Under the pieces are notes generated by a model, which saw nothing but the letters and a program-made list of their open reading frames with translations, ran no database searches and was not told where the DNA came from. DNA of 64,000 bases from Microvelia longipes (lineage: Eukaryota > Arthropoda > Insecta > Hemiptera > Veliidae), in assembly GCA_018340805.1 (NCBI GenBank), contig JACMZG010000008.1:51928495-51992494 (forward strand), read 5' to 3'. The translations under genes were made by a program, and so were the position numbers. Shown piece after piece: positions 1-13,430 of this stretch (positions are counted from its first letter, which is position 1; each line of letters opens with the position of its first letter).

Positions 1-761
1 AGAATACATAAAACCATGGTCATCATCCGTTCATATAAATATGGACATCATCAATTTGACATATTTTTGTCTAAGATCGATATTTTGTCGGAAATAAGTA
101 GCCGAAGTGTAAAAATTGGTCATTTTAACTAAAAATTGAAGCTAATTATGTGTAGAGATTAGAAAGAATTCGCCAAAAGTAATAATGTCTTATTTTTGGC
201 TTCAGAACACAAATCATTCATTAAATTTTCAATTAAAAAAATTAGGGTTACTATTTGCCCTAAATCTAGCAGCATTAGCTACTCTAAAAACCTTTAAATA
301 ACGGTAAGGTATAAAATTATTTGCGTTCTTAAGCCAAAGCTGTTGCACATGGCGTTGTGCTATTGGGTTTAATATCTTGTTTTATCGATATCTCCTGATA
401 AAAACCTTAGTAAGATAACTAATATAAAAGAATGGGGTAACTATACTTGAAACAGAGAAGGTACAGGAAAAAATACTATTGCAATTCATGTAGGTAGGGA
501 ACTGGTAAAGAAGACAGTAACAACAGATGTTTTCCTTAAAGTGGTCATTACGTGAATAGACTAACCTGTTGCTCAATACTACATTAATCAAAATCCGCCC
601 TTTTTAGAAATAAATAAAAAGAGAGAATTGCAATTCTAGATTTGCATTCTAAGTTTCCATCACTGATTATTTACCGGAATTACTGTTAAAATAATAAATA
701 AATAAATAAATAACCATTTATTCCTACATTTTTCTTTAGTGTTACATCATTTTGTTTTCTT
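1..761. other. AT-rich stretch with no recognised feature
   Basis: I see no convincing exon, RNA gene or bounded repeat. Open frames here are short and low-complexity. It is probably intron or intergenic sequence upstream of the receptor TM4-TM5 exon. Confidence 0.5.
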
Positions 762-1204
762 GAGGTAGTACGTAATTGAGCACTTTATTGGACCGTTTTT
801 AGGATGAGAAGCCAATCATTATTGTTATTGGAGGTTATTTAGTACTTTTCACCTCCGAGGACAATAATGAATGTAAAAAAACTCCTAGGACGTAAAAGTA
901 ATTCATATATTGCCGATATTACTGTAATGTAGCGTGTTCAAAAATCTTCCTGTGTAAAACCTGCATGAGGTTTCTTTAAAAACGTTCATTTTGTTTCTGT
1001 TTTTGTTCGTAGACTATTTTTTTTTCGTTTTTAAAAGGTGTTCTAATTGACAATTTTCGTGTGTTTATTTGTAAAGCTTTCACATTTTTAAGTAAATGAG
1101 TGAAGCTATGGATGAATTCAATGACGACGATAATATGGAGTTAATTGGACGTTTTTTTCAATTAAGTATACATATAGCGCAGTTTATTTAATGAGTGCTA
1201 CCTC
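762..1204 (+). mobile_element. Non-autonomous TIR element, copy 1 (443 bp body)
   Basis: The body starts GAGGTAG and ends CTACCTC, and the inverted similarity continues inward (GCACTTTATTG near the start, AGTTTATTTAATGAGTGC near the end). A second copy in inverted orientation lies at 44218-44663 with the same termini and nearly the same length. Inside is a 31-codon ORF (1096-1191). In both copies the body is followed directly by an A-run and a long hairpin module, so the hairpin is probably part of the element. Superfamily is not assigned: no catalytic domain remains and I could not fix a target-site duplication. Confidence 0.7.
1096..1191 (+). pseudogene. Short acidic leader ORF in the 0.8 kb TIR element
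   Basis: This 31-codon ORF contains MDEFNDDDNMELIG, which resembles the acidic N-terminus of a DNA transposase that has lost the rest of its coding sequence. The inverted copy near 44.3 kb keeps the ATGGATGAATTC start and the acidic residues, but its upstream ATG is altered and its reading frame ends differently. I infer an internal deletion derivative of a longer element. It is too short for a family assignment. Confidence 0.35.
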
Positions 1205-1208
1205 AAAA

Positions 1209-1345
1209 AAAATAGTGTATGCCATCCGGCTGAGAATGTCTTTATGTCTTGGCAATTTTTCCCGACTCGCTTCGCACGTCGGTAAATCTAATTGCCGTGT
1301 CATAAAGACACACTTCTCAGCCTTATGGCATAAATAACTATTTTA
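1209..1345 (+). repeat. Hairpin module with GCGAAGC-type core, copy 1
   Basis: Arms at about 1215-1246 and 1301-1333 are inverted copies (TATGCCAT, GGCTGAGA, TCTTTATG against CATAAAGA, TCTCAGCC, ATGGCATA), extended outward by AAATAG/CTATTT. The loop is itself partly palindromic (GGCAAT and ATTGCC) and contains GCTTCGC at 1269-1275. The same module follows the same element body at 44085-44212. It has no coding content. Confidence 0.75.
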
Positions 1346-4300
1346 CAATTTGTAGCAAATCAGCTTTCGCTGTGGTACTCCACGTGTGGAGTACCACTGT
1401 TAGAATATCGCAATTATTTCATATTTTATTCCAAAGGTTTAAATTAAAATACTCGAATGGAACATTAAAGAACTATTTGAAATGAACTCTTATGGAACTG
1501 GTCACAGGAAGAGTGATTTAATAATATTTATTCTTTTAAATCGACTACTAAGTCGATTTAAAAGAATTCTGAAGTATCATGGGTCGACTTATTTGATACG
1601 CGATTGTTTGTAAAAGACTAACGATTTGATTTGACCAACAAGAAGACCAACTTTGTGATTGGGGTGTCCAAAAGTTAGGGGGGTCAAAGAGTTTCTTTAA
1701 ATTTGACTATTCTAAGCTTTAAATTAAATAAAGTATCCACGTTGTAGCGATTTTTTTAAATAAATTACTGAAAAATTACTTTTATTTTGTCTTCTCACTT
1801 TTATGAATTAAAAGTGAAAAACCGTATAAATAATGTAACTTTTTTATTACTTTAAATTAGTTTTATCATCACTTTATATTATACTTCTATTTCTATTCTT
1901 ACATTGTGACTATTCTACAAATAAAACTTTTTACTGCAATGCTTTAAGTTTTACTTTTTTCCAACCAATCCCCGAGTTGAAATGAAAAGCTATTTCATTT
2001 TTGTTTTTTACACTTGGTTATTAGAGAGATGGCTTTCAGGTGTTGACGTGTCTCTCGGGACATTGACGCGCCATGAGTGGATTAAAAAGGTAAAAACTCC
2101 ACGAAGTCGTTCTTATTTTTGTGACAAGTTATTTTTGTATATTTTACGTTATATTTAGTTAAAAATATATTTTTTTCGTATTAACATTAGAATTAGTTTT
2201 CATTATTATAAGTTAATTTTGATGAAGACACTTGATGCGACGTTTAAAAATTTAATTTTAACTAATGTGAATGACTATATTTCGCTATTATATATTATTT
2301 ATATGCACAAAACCGTCTGGACTTGACATATCATTTCCGCTATATCTGGAGAATTTTCTAATTTTTACTTTTGTGTACAAATTAGAATTTTAATACTGTT
2401 TTGACTATCATAGTCTACCATTGGTCGCTCTTTTCTATTTTTCTCCACTGCGCAACTCGCCACTAAAAATGTACTGTATCCTAACTAAATATGCCATGTT
2501 CTTAATGCATAATCAGGCTTATTGCTAAATGCTTAGAATATAACTGAAAAAAAATTAAATTAAATAATGTTTTCTATAACAGAATTGTTTTTTTTGTCGA
2601 CATGCCCTTAAAAAGTTATATAAAAAGACACATTGCAAGTTTGGTAAAACAAAAATGCTCATCCCAACTTACTTGATAAGTATTAACCATACTAAGTATT
2701 TCTTGGCTTGTTAGGTAGAGTCCATAAACACATGAAGTTGTCATAGTACTTTTTATCCAACCATTAAAAAAGGTTATAGTACAGCGTTTACTATTAAAAA
2801 ATACTAGATTATTTATAGTCTAGAATTTTAATTCTAGGTTGTAAGAGCAGCAGTCAATATTTTTTTGCTCTATCTATTTTTGTGATTGTGAACTTGATTC
2901 TATTTATAAGGAAAATCATTATCAGTTTCTAGCTAGATAAATTTTATTTAGTAGTGTGTTAGCTTCATAAAGATAATGTCAAAACGCTACTAATTCTAAA
3001 AAATAGGATCTAAATAATAGGGAACGTTTAATAATGTTTAAACTCCTTAGTGAAACAAAACTTTTCAACAATAATATTGTATTGTTGATGCTAAACCAAG
3101 AATGTTAAAGATAATAATAGAAGAAGAATTGTTGCCCATCTTGGTTAAGATAACAAGCGGGTTGAAGGTGAGATATTATCTCTGCTTTATAGAGTTAACA
3201 CTCTAAAGCATTAATCATGAACTCTGCTTCTGATATCTTTGAGTGATGTTTTATTACCCTTAACTAAACTATTGTTAACTTAACTGTTAACTCTTTCCTA
3301 TTCTATTGAGAAACTATTATACCTGGAGAAATCGAGTAAATTAAGTATTTTGAAGTTAATAAATTATTTTATTTTTGTTGGTAGTGTTAAATCATTAGAA
3401 AGATTAAAAGATAACAAGTATGGGGTGATAGGCTGTTGCGCTACTTAACAAGTTAACTTAAAAATTTAGTATAGTCATATCGCGTGCTTGCTTCATTGTT
3501 TACTTTAAAGAAAGATTTTCAAAAACTAATTGGCTTAGTTCTTTCTCGTACAAATGTAGTTCTCAAGCTCCATATTTTCAGTGACTTATTAAAAAAAATG
3601 ATTATAGCTTCTCAATATTAGGCTAGAAACAATATTTTAATTATTTATCCATAAACGCATCTATACTTATTATAATATGTCCATCTTTGTTTAATTTTAA
3701 TAGCTTCTCAAAAATACAATTCATTTTTTTCTTTGTTTGAGAAAGTTTGAAGGGATCTGGTTACAAACAAAGCACATCTGTTACCTTATTAGATAGTATG
3801 TATTCCACGTTTCCCACAATCGATTACTTTTTTTTGTAGTAGTCGTTTCAATTTCATATACAGTATGTCTTTCGTTTGTTCAATAACTAATTCTACACAA
3901 CTTTGTTTGATCGGTATTCTCTAATAATTTGTATTTGTTAAAATACTTTGTCTTCTTTTTTAGGATACATTTTAGTAAACTTCCCTTTATTTAAAAAAAT
4001 TAAACGTTTATAATATATTAATATAAATTTATATTAATTCAATTGAAAAAATTCGCCTTTCCATTAATATAATTCTACCTTCCTGTTAAGATTTGTACCT
4101 GTTAGCATTTGTTTGTTTTTTTTTGCTTCCATTAAGACCAAGTAGTATTTGTACTACTTTAAATAGTTTCAGTGCTTCTGTTACTTGAGTATCTCAATTT
4201 AATCTTATTTCTTTCTATTATAAGGTGTGCAAATGCCGATTGAATAAGATCATAATGAAACCGAAAACAAATGCTAGTTCTTTAAAAAAAATGAGTAAAA

Positions 4301-4354
4301 ATGTATTTTGTCTTGTTCAGAACTAAGTAGATTTTAGTTTTTACTTTTTCTTAC
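1346..4354. other. AT-rich stretch with two small perfect-arm palindromes
   Basis: No gene was recognised. There is an imperfect hairpin at about 1372-1398 (GTGGTACTCCA arms around CGTG) and a perfect 16-bp inverted repeat with a 4-base loop at 1531-1566 (TTCTTTTAAATCGACT arms). The rest is low-complexity A/T-rich sequence without bounded repeats that I can define. Confidence 0.5.
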
Positions 4355-5113
4355 TTATACCGTAGGTTATACCGAGGTTTCATCTTAATTGTCCGTTTCA
4401 GGCATTTGCATGACAATCTGAGAGGATTTCATCATGCTCAAAATTTAGACTAGGTCTAGTTGTGCTGCCCGTAGATGGTATGTTTTGAACTCCGATACCC
4501 TAGTTTGCTGAGTAATCAAAACTTTACAAATTTCTTTATTAATCGAAAATTAGACCAATCAAGTTGAAATTCGACACAATTTTGTTTGAAAATCCACAAA
4601 ATTTTGTGGGGCTATAGCTTTTTACATCCATGATATTTAATTTCATTAAAATATATAAAAATATTGTTTACATCTGTCAAAATCATGACGTTTTAACGCA
4701 TAAAATTAGACGACTAAAGTCTGTTGACAGCGTGGGAAATAGTGTTAAGGAACCAATAAGGTTAGCCTGATTTGAAATAGAGGCATATGGTTTAATATCC
4801 AGGACTAACATCATTAGCTCATTCGCATTAATTTTTCCACGCTGTCAACTGATTTTAGCCGTGTGTCGTATTTTATCAAATCCTGCGATCATTTGATAAA
4901 ATATAGTAGCATAATATCATCATAAATAGTGGAGTGAGTCCGATACCATTACACCCTAGACCTAGACTTTGGATTACCACTTTATTCTGAGGTCGAGAGT
5001 GGCGAGACCAAATTAATATTACCTTAGCCTGTGGATAGTCTGTAGATTCTGAGAACGAGGGCAGCGAGTCCGAAGTTGTAAAGAAATGTTTTGAGGTACC
5101 CTGTACTCGAGTT
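4355..5113 (+). mobile_element. Degenerate family R copy with a nested MITE
   Basis: The left part (ATACCGTAGG, then a CGTTTCAGGCA segment) and the right part (GAGAACGAGGGCAGCGAGTCC, then TTTTGAGGTACCCTGTACTCG) match the two ends of the dispersed family seen intact at 10965-11768. The middle is diverged and interrupted by the small TIR element at 4709-4868. Boundaries are approximate. Confidence 0.45.
4709..4868. mobile_element. Small TIR element with TA ends (mariner-like MITE), copy 1
   Basis: Inverted ends share GTTGACAGCGTGG and a CTAAAATC/CTAAAGTC block, flanked by TA on both sides (4707-4708 and 4869-4870). A sister copy at about 19955-20104 has the same TIR. TA flanks and size suit a Tc1/mariner-type MITE. 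There is no coding capacity. The left TIR has a few bases missing relative to the right. Confidence 0.65.
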
Positions 5114-7506
5114 TTAGTTTACTGTCCTTGACGTGAAAGTTTGTGGCAACGGTAAGTCATGGTTAGATTTAGTTGGACATAATCTATCGCCATTGCTATT
5201 TACAATTAACGACGTTTCGGGAGCAGGTACTGCTCTTATTATCTCGTCTTGTCTTTTCCTTATCAGGTTTGTCTTTAGAAAGACGGTATGCATTTTAAAA
5301 CCTTGACTTCTTGGTTTCAAACTGCATACTCATGTGTATAAAACGGTGGCGGTGTACTATTTATAATTTTGGCAAAGATCGTTTTAGACATCGCGGAGTG
5401 GAGTGGGTTGTAATACGCTCATTCTATAAATAACCCCATTATGCTTATCTTAAAACGACTAATCCTTTTTTGGGTCCTTTTATAGTTTTTCTGGTTTGGA
5501 CTAATTAAAAATAATTCCTTCTTAAATTATAATTTTATTTGTTTTACAGATTTAAGTAGGATCTCATACTTATTTTTAAATACTTAATATTTCAAAACTT
5601 AATGTCTTTTTTATGCTTAAAGCTTTGAATGCGTTTTTAATAAACAATTAAAGTAAGTATGAATCCTTTAATGTATAAACTATACAATAGGAGTCTTAGA
5701 AGTATTTTATAGAAGTGAATAAAAGAGCTATTTTATGAAGTAGTTTTATGAGTAATAAACTTTTACTATTAGCATTCAATATAAACGCTGGTTCTTTCAT
5801 TTTTCCTTTATTTAATGTGAGTCTAGTAAATGATAAGGTATGTAGATATTTAGATCAGTATAAACAATTTTTAACTATCCTTTATCAAACTTGACTAAAT
5901 CATAACTTTCAGGAATTTGTGAAACGCATTTCTTGAACTGAAGTAAATATATAATAATGTAATAAAAATATATAAATTTCTAAAAACAACCGGCGAAAGC
6001 ATAAGTATAAGATCAAAATAAATAATGCGAAGAAAAATATTTGGTTACATAATTCGATTACTTGTACAGCATTATTCCTTCTTACGTTGCTACTTCTATA
6101 ATAACATAAAATGTTCGAGAAAAGCGAATCTAATATTCAAATTTTATTTATACTTTTTTCCTGGTATATTTGGGAACACAGTGTATGCTATTCATCTTTC
6201 TTTGCCCCCCTCCATCGTAAAGTAACATTCTAGTAAATATTCTGATATTGGGGAAAAAAAGAGAATCTAATATTCTATCGAATACATCATAAGAGGCAGC
6301 GCTCTGGGACAGGGATACTTATCAATTTTTTGTACTGATCTGTTTCTTACATGTCTTTAACGTTTTCCCTCTCTTTCTTCAATATAAAGAAAAAATGAAA
6401 AATATCTTATTGGAAATAAGACTAACCAAAAATATTTTTTCCTATCAGTATTTATATATTGTAGTTTTTTTTTTTTTTTTTTTTAAAGAAAATACTTATC
6501 TTTTGCCTACGATACAGCGTTATTCGATATTAACTCAGGAATATACTCTCTTATCAGGTTTTTTTCTCAATAATATGTTTTTGAATTTTAATATTTTCAT
6601 TTTAAAAACAGTCCTAATCTTTCAATTTATCACGATAGTGCATTTATTAGCCTTTCAAGTTACTGCCATCAGCCATATTCTAAAATCTGTATAAGCGCTT
6701 GGAATTACGATTATTTACGAAGTATTTCTGGCTCTCTTGCACGAATTAATTTAGTTTATTATAAAGCTATAGTTTAAATAATTTTATTTAAGAACTATTA
6801 ACTTTCTGTCTTGTACTAAGGTAGGCAGAGGAAAAGAAATGTATTTACACTAATAATTGGAATCCAAGATTTTTTAAAGCAATCATCTGTTTCAGGCACT
6901 TTTATGACGTGAGTGATTAACATCTTGCTGTCTGTTTTTCTAGGTGGTAATCTGTGTAACTCATAACGCATAACTCATGCTGTGATCATGATAGAGAGTT
7001 AAAGTTTACCACACACATTGACTAAGTCGAGTCGTAGATTCCCAATAATGCTTGTAAATATATGAGGTCTTGGCGGTTCCTCTTTATGACTTACGCATGA
7101 CGCAGCTTAAGGTAGTTTGGTACTAAACATCTTGTATAGAGTGTAGACATACACTGTATTAATATATTCAGCCTATTTAATAATAAATCAAGCCTATTTT
7201 GATAAATAAATTATTTTATTGGAAATAATGTGAACATTATTCTACTTATATAAATGAAATGCCTTTAAATATCGTTTTATAATATCATATTACAGGGCAT
7301 TAGTTCAAGCTACTAAAAATAATATTAACTTTGTTCCGGTGAACAATGTTTATTGGCATCGTCTTCGTTCAAAAATAAGTTCTTTCATCTTATTCAATGA
7401 TCACCTTAAAAGGCGATTTTAGACTGAGCTTTGAATGAGTACGAATAATGTGCAGTGCTAGTCTGCTATGTGCTGCTAAGTATTTTCTTAAGGGATTTGG
7501 AGAATA
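5114..7506. other. AT-rich stretch, faint family R remnant near its end
   Basis: No gene is supported. Open frames at 6025-6225 and 6395-6694 are A/T-driven and resemble nothing I know. A 20-T run sits at about 6465-6484. Around 6815-7140 there are diverged family R motifs (CGTTTCAGGCACTTTTATGA-like and TGCTGTCTGTTTT), too decayed to bound. Confidence 0.4.
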
Positions 7507-7517
7507 AGAAATATATA

Positions 7518-7605
<88 letters not shown>

Positions 7606-7614
7606 TGCATATAC
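7507..7614. repeat. (AT)n microsatellite
   Basis: About 100 bp of nearly uninterrupted TA dinucleotides with two small interruptions. It is simple sequence of slippage origin. Confidence 0.95.
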
Positions 7615-10600
7615 ATATAGATATATACGTATTATCTATGGTACTGTATCTTTTGATCGCAATGCGCTCAGATATATATTCGTATATGATGTATACGTAT
7701 ATGGGTTTGACAAAATGAAATATGACTTTTTTGTAGAAGTTTGATTAAGCGGGTGAGTTTTATATAATAAAATCAGATCCAAGGGAAATCTCAAGACTCC
7801 AATCTGAAGCCATACCAGAGCTCTTATTGACACCTCTTGCATATCATATGAGATAAGATGAAAAATATATCTTAGTCTAAATAGTAATATATTTGTCATC
7901 TTCTTCTTCTTTTGATTAATTTTTCTTGCGAGGAACTTTAGATTTATATTTGATTCTCTCGCAAGTAGAATTTATTTGTTCTTTATCATATCTAATAATT
8001 TTTTCTTGTTCTAATTTAAAAATATTGATTATAAAAATGTAAAAACACAAAAATATCATCATAATAAATAATAAAGACTAAATATAGACTTATAGTCCAT
8101 AACTTTTTTGTAAAAGTTATATATTTCGAGTACAAAATGTAATTAAAATATCAGTTGTATATTCACGGTTACATATTTTACAATATTTCACTCTGAGAAT
8201 ATTTCTACCTTGAGCAAAGAATCAAAATGTTTAGAAAAAAGTTATTTCACGAATAAGGAGAAATCAGAATAATAGGTAAATTCTTTTGAAAGTAAAGAAA
8301 CGTGTATAAGGCTTTATTAATAGAAGGATCGATTGATGTGGTCTCTCGTAGAACTCACAGACGGGCTGGGAACTTAAAGATAGACCAAGCCACAAGCTGA
8401 TTATATCTTACCTTAGATAAGCGCTACAATACAAGTCACAAAAACACTTCAGGAATATACTTCACACCAAATACCTTAACAATAATGGTTATTTATATCA
8501 GTATAAATTTGCCTTCCTAAACGAAATTTAATAAATTAAAAGGAAAATCTTTCACTGCTTTTTGTCAAGTATTAACTTTCTACAAAGAGTGACTATTTTA
8601 TTAAACATTTCTTTTAAGATTTGTTTTAATTAAACCTTTTTAAAGATAGATAATCTTACCAGGTAAAGGCTTTGTAGGGAGATGTTGTTAATCCGTTCTG
8701 CTTCAATCCTTTTGATGTAAATATCATTGAAAGCACAAAAATTTGAGTCGACTTGTTGAATCATTTATAATTGTACAAATTTAGAATATTTGTCATTTAA
8801 CTCTCCCTAGATTAATTGATATTCTGTCGACTTTATATTAATGAAGACTTTGTTTAATCTGTATATTAAGAGTTTTAATTATGTATTAATTAATGATTCG
8901 TTAATCAAGCAGATTTGACATTTCTTAGTTTGAAATATGCAGTTTTAATTTTGAGAGCACCTGTTAAATTAGTCGGTTGGTCTTACTAATTTGATTTTAT
9001 TTCTATTCTTTACTGTAATTAATGAATATTAGATAACTAAATAAATAGTAATGGATACAATTTTAAAAGTCATTAATCAAAACTAGCTTTATTGCATTAA
9101 TAATCAGAGTTTTCATGAAGAAGCGAATAATTGACTAAGTAATGAGTTTAAAATAGGAAATATTTATCTTGCAAGTTAAACGGCAATTAAGTAAATTTCT
9201 GAGTTTAGATAGAATCTGTTTTTACTTATGATAATGTAATTTAGGTTTTGATCTTTCCAATAGGAATACTAAGGATACTATAGTAGTATAATTAGTTGTT
9301 TTGACTAGAAGTAAGCAGTAAGGTCGCAGATCAAAAGTAGTTGCTGTAGAGCAAGTACTTTTGCTCTCACGCCTGGTGTAGACCAGGCATGTAGGCTCTT
9401 AAATAGAGGGATCCTTGTTACTAGCTCTGACACTGCAGTCTGTTGATATGTATTTCACTTTTATGGCAATAACTCAATACGAGGACATTTATTATTTTTT
9501 CTCTTCTTGATGTTTTCTTCCGGGCTTTGTGGTTGAGGTATGGGCTTTGTCCTGTTTTTTCTGTTTGTTTGTTTTGTTTTGTTTTGTTCTGGATTTTTTG
9601 ATTTATCCATTGTACGTGATCCTTGATGTTTTGTTCTATTTAGTTGTGGCTATATTTGTAAATCGGCAATGAAGCCATCTCCATTGTGTAGGCTAACTTC
9701 TTTCTAATCATATGGTTAATTGTCTAAAGGTGTTTAGATCTGATATGAGAGTCTTGCCTTCGCATTGGGTCTCTGAAACTGTCATACTTTCAATAGAAAC
9801 ACCACCTAGGTTCGCTTTATTGGTTTCACTGTACGTAGTAAAAATGTCTATGATTTAAACTCCTGAATTATGCAATGTAGTTGTAGTATTATGAATAAAT
9901 AAGCTATACCCTTTGAAATTGACTAGACTTGGTATTATAATAATAATCTGCTAAAAGCCCTGAAACAATATATTATGTTGTTTTAGGCTAAGTGACCTGT
10001 TTAGTAGGCCATGAAGCCTAAAGGTAAATTTAATAGACTTGAGTAGATAGTATTATGTTTTCACTGATAACATTATAGACTCAACAGTTTAGTCCACCAT
10101 CATAAAATAAATAGTATAGTTTCTTCTAGTGCTATAAGCTTGGGTAACAATAGAGCTTAAATAAACCTTAAAGATAAACACTGCACCTTGTTTCTTGATA
10201 TACTTGAGCATGTAAACATTTTAAATCTAAAATGACTTTGGGGTAGAAAACTATAATATAGCACGGTCCATATTTTACCACTCTGGACGGGCTATGATCC
10301 CTTGGGTGCCGGTCGACATAAGGGAAACCCATCAAGAACCGGAGTGGCTTATTAACCGAGATGGATTTATGTAAATGAACAATATGTATGCGGGTCTTGG
10401 AAAACCTTAAGAGAGAGTTAGCCTTGCCCTGATTGATTTAGTCTAAACCCTCAGCTTTCTTTACCGCAAACTCGCTAACTCTCTGCTTGAAATTTAACGT
10501 AGACAGCCGTAGCACCTGGTCATTAATATTCCTACTCCATAGTATGTATATATTACCAATTAAGTCTCTCTACTGCAAACCTCGTTCTCCTATAAACCTT

Positions 10601-10964
10601 AATTATTTTTTCATTTCTTTAGATTTTAAATAAAACACAAATAAATTATTAAAAGCAATGTATTACAATATGACTGGTTCCTGGAGTACCAACTAACATG
10701 GTATTATATTATTTGAAATTTAGCAATAATTCCTCCAATCTAACTTATGAGTATTAGTTTTAGGAATCTATTAATATTCCTAAAACCTTATATTAATATC
10801 CTCCTTATATCTTTCTGTTTTTTGTTTTTGTATTAATTTTACATTACATTTTAAGATTAGCATAAACAAATTTTTTCACCGCAAAAGGGATTTTTAATAT
10901 GTTAGGTATCTTATTTTTCAATAATATTTTTTAAGCGTTTATTTCTATCCCCCGCAATTTTACT
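7615..10964. other. AT-rich stretch with no recognised gene
   Basis: I see no exon with supporting splice sites and family similarity. A short, more GC-balanced block at about 10260-10370 is not recognisable. A weak inverted pair, GAGAGAGTTAGC and GCTAACTCTC, lies at about 10411-10482. Family R begins at the right boundary. Confidence 0.45.
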
Positions 10965-11768
10965 TTTCCTCATTTGCACCGTAGGTATATAGGAAAATTA
11001 TTGAGTTTGCAAAAAAAACCGAAGCCGGGATGTCACCGGAATCATCCGTTTTATAGGTGGAATTATCCTGAGTGGTTTTTGCAAAGTTGTCTGTCAGTAT
11101 GTGTGGGTGTGTATGTGTCTGTTATCATCGTAGCTCCCATTGCATTTATGCTAGACAGTTGCAATTTTGTACAAAAATCCAGTCTATTGCTTTAGTTGTG
11201 CTATTCGAATTTTTTATGATGTCATTAATCTGCAATAATGACTCAGCAAAAATTTCGAAAAATCAAAAAACTGGAAAAATTATGTGTTTAGATTGAGATT
11301 TTGCACGCATGTATAAGACTAAACGTGTGTTAAGTTTTATCTCATTATCAGCATTAGTTCCATTTTTATCGAATAATTTGTATACGTTTTTTAAAAAGTG
11401 GTAAAAAATGTGAAAATAATCCATTCGAGTTTAAATTTGGTTCACTTGCATTCCTTAAATTGATAAATAAGTACACTAAGTTTCGTTTTAATATAACAAG
11501 TGTAGCTGTGATTTTTGGTGGATTATAAAAGGTAAGCAGCTTTAAGCGTGGTCAGTGCCTGGATACATGACTTCTGACAATGAAACGAATTTATTAATAT
11601 TTAAACGTTAATACATAAAAACGAATTAAACATATTTACTCTCTGAGGACGAGCGATGCGAGTCCGAAGACGTGTTTGAGTATACATTTAACAAAAGCAG
11701 GGAGGATGAGCGTAGCGAATCCGATGTAATGAGGAAAAGTTCTAAAGTACCCCGTACCCGATTTTTTT
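10965..11768 (+). mobile_element. Family R dispersed repeat, best-preserved copy
   Basis: This about 800-bp non-coding repeat has diagnostic blocks in order. The left end is CCTCATTTGCACCGTAGG followed by TATATAGGAAAA. Next come ACCGAAGCCGGGATGTCACC, a GTTGTCTGTC segment with a TGTGTGTGTCTGTTATCATC run, and GCAAAAATTTCGAAAAATCA. The right end is GAGGACGAGCGATGCGAGTC, then a second GAGGATGAGCG, then AAGTACCCCGTACCCGAT. At least ten other full or partial copies occur in this window in both orientations. No terminal inverted repeat or coding region is apparent, so class is unassigned. Confidence 0.7.
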
Positions 11769-12769
11769 AACCATGCAATTAGATGAAAACCTCTATATTT
11801 TATTTTAATTAGCATTTAGTTTTTAATGACAAACTAATACTAATTTAGAAGAATGCAAATGTTTTGACTAGTTCATCCTAGCTTCTGAAATTATAAGAAT
11901 TGTATATATATTTCGTTCCAATTTGTTCTTATTATACTTTGCAGAATATACCTTTTTTACCTTGGTCAAAACAAATATCCACAATAGAGAGGATAAAAAA
12001 AGATATGGTAAAGATAAAATTGCAGTCAGTTATTGGGGTGGGATTTACTAGAGAGGGTCTTGGAGTCCAAATAATAAAGCATGCATGGGCCATCTAACTA
12101 AAACCGAGTCTTAGCCCGGTATAACCAAACACAGGCAAATAATCGCTTCTAGAAAAACTCAACGGAGCAAAGCCTTTACGAGCAAAGCTCCTTGGTTTTA
12201 CTACAAACTCTACATTTTATGGCATCTATCTAAAACATAAAATTGCCTTTTTTAAATAACAAAAAATCTTATCTCGAGGTAAGTTTGCTGTTACAGAAGA
12301 AAAAAAGGTAATGCGGAAACTGTTGATGTAATCCAGCCTTGGTTTTTAAAAGTTTATTTTAATTTCTAATTTATGTTTACTGTTTTGGGTGAGCAAGTAA
12401 AAAGTTGAGAGTAGAAAAAAATCTCTACCTCATTTCTAAAGTAATTATACCTCCTTCTATTTTGTTTTTAAGAGTTTTACTAAAGATAATTTTCTTAAAA
12501 AATCTTGAAAAAAAAGAAAAATAGTCTTAAAATTTGATGTCCTTAATGAATATTTTCAAGGTCATATTCTGCTATATAGCTGCTTACCAATTACTCAATT
12601 AATGTAGAAATACCATTCGGGCTTACTGTACCGGACATTAAAATTATATTTTTAGGCATATTTTAGTAAGATGACCAGAATTAAAATTATTACTTATTTC
12701 TCCATAAAAACACAATACTCTTTGACTGATTTTGATGGCGTATTAATGTTTTTTGTCTTGCTTTTTCTC
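11769..12769. other. AT-rich spacer between two family R copies
   Basis: No gene or bounded repeat was recognised. The 65-codon open frame at 11900-12097 has no recognisable similarity and no splice context. Confidence 0.4.
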
Positions 12770-13430
12770 TCTTATACCGTAGCTCATTGAAAAAGTTATG
12801 TGTCAGCACACTACTTTAAACCGGGATATTAACTTATTATCCGTCTAGGGTGATAAGGTATCCTGTGTGGTTTTACCAAATTGCTCCGTTATCAACTTAC
12901 CTCGACAGCGTGTTTTTAGCGAACAGTTAAACTTAAAACGAAAATCAATCTTTAGGGCTTGTTGTGCTATCCAAAAATACCTTTAAGTATGACGTCATTA
13001 ATGATTTAGCAAGAATTTCAGAAACTCATAAAACACTGACAGTGGTTGAATCGATATAGTCTCATATAAAACCAACAAATGTGTCTACTTTTATTTCATT
13101 ATCAGCATTATTTTTAATTTATCGAATGACGTGTATGCGTTAAAAAAATATAAAATTGAGAAAGCTACTAATTGTGTTGAAGTCGAGTGATTTTTATGTA
13201 TGTAATAAATATTTATATAAACTTTCATTTTTATACGGTTAGTATATCTAGGGTTTTCATCGGATCTCTTTTGTTTAACAGGCGAGATCTGTCACTTGAT
13301 CACCACTGGGATTAATTGTTACTATTTTGGCATGAGGACGAGCGAAGCGAGTCTATAGTTGTTAGGATGAGAGTCAATCCAATAAGGTGAGGGAAAGTTT
13401 TGAGGCAACTCGAATCCCAAATTAACTTTA
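12770..13430 (+). mobile_element. Family R copy, diverged
   Basis: The left end is TATACCGTAG with AAACCGGGAT shortly after. The right end has GAGGACGAGCGAAGCGAGTC at about 13335-13354 (GCGAAGC at 13342-13348), then AAAGTTTTGAGGCAACTCG. The order matches the copy at 10965-11768. The middle is strongly diverged. Confidence 0.6.
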
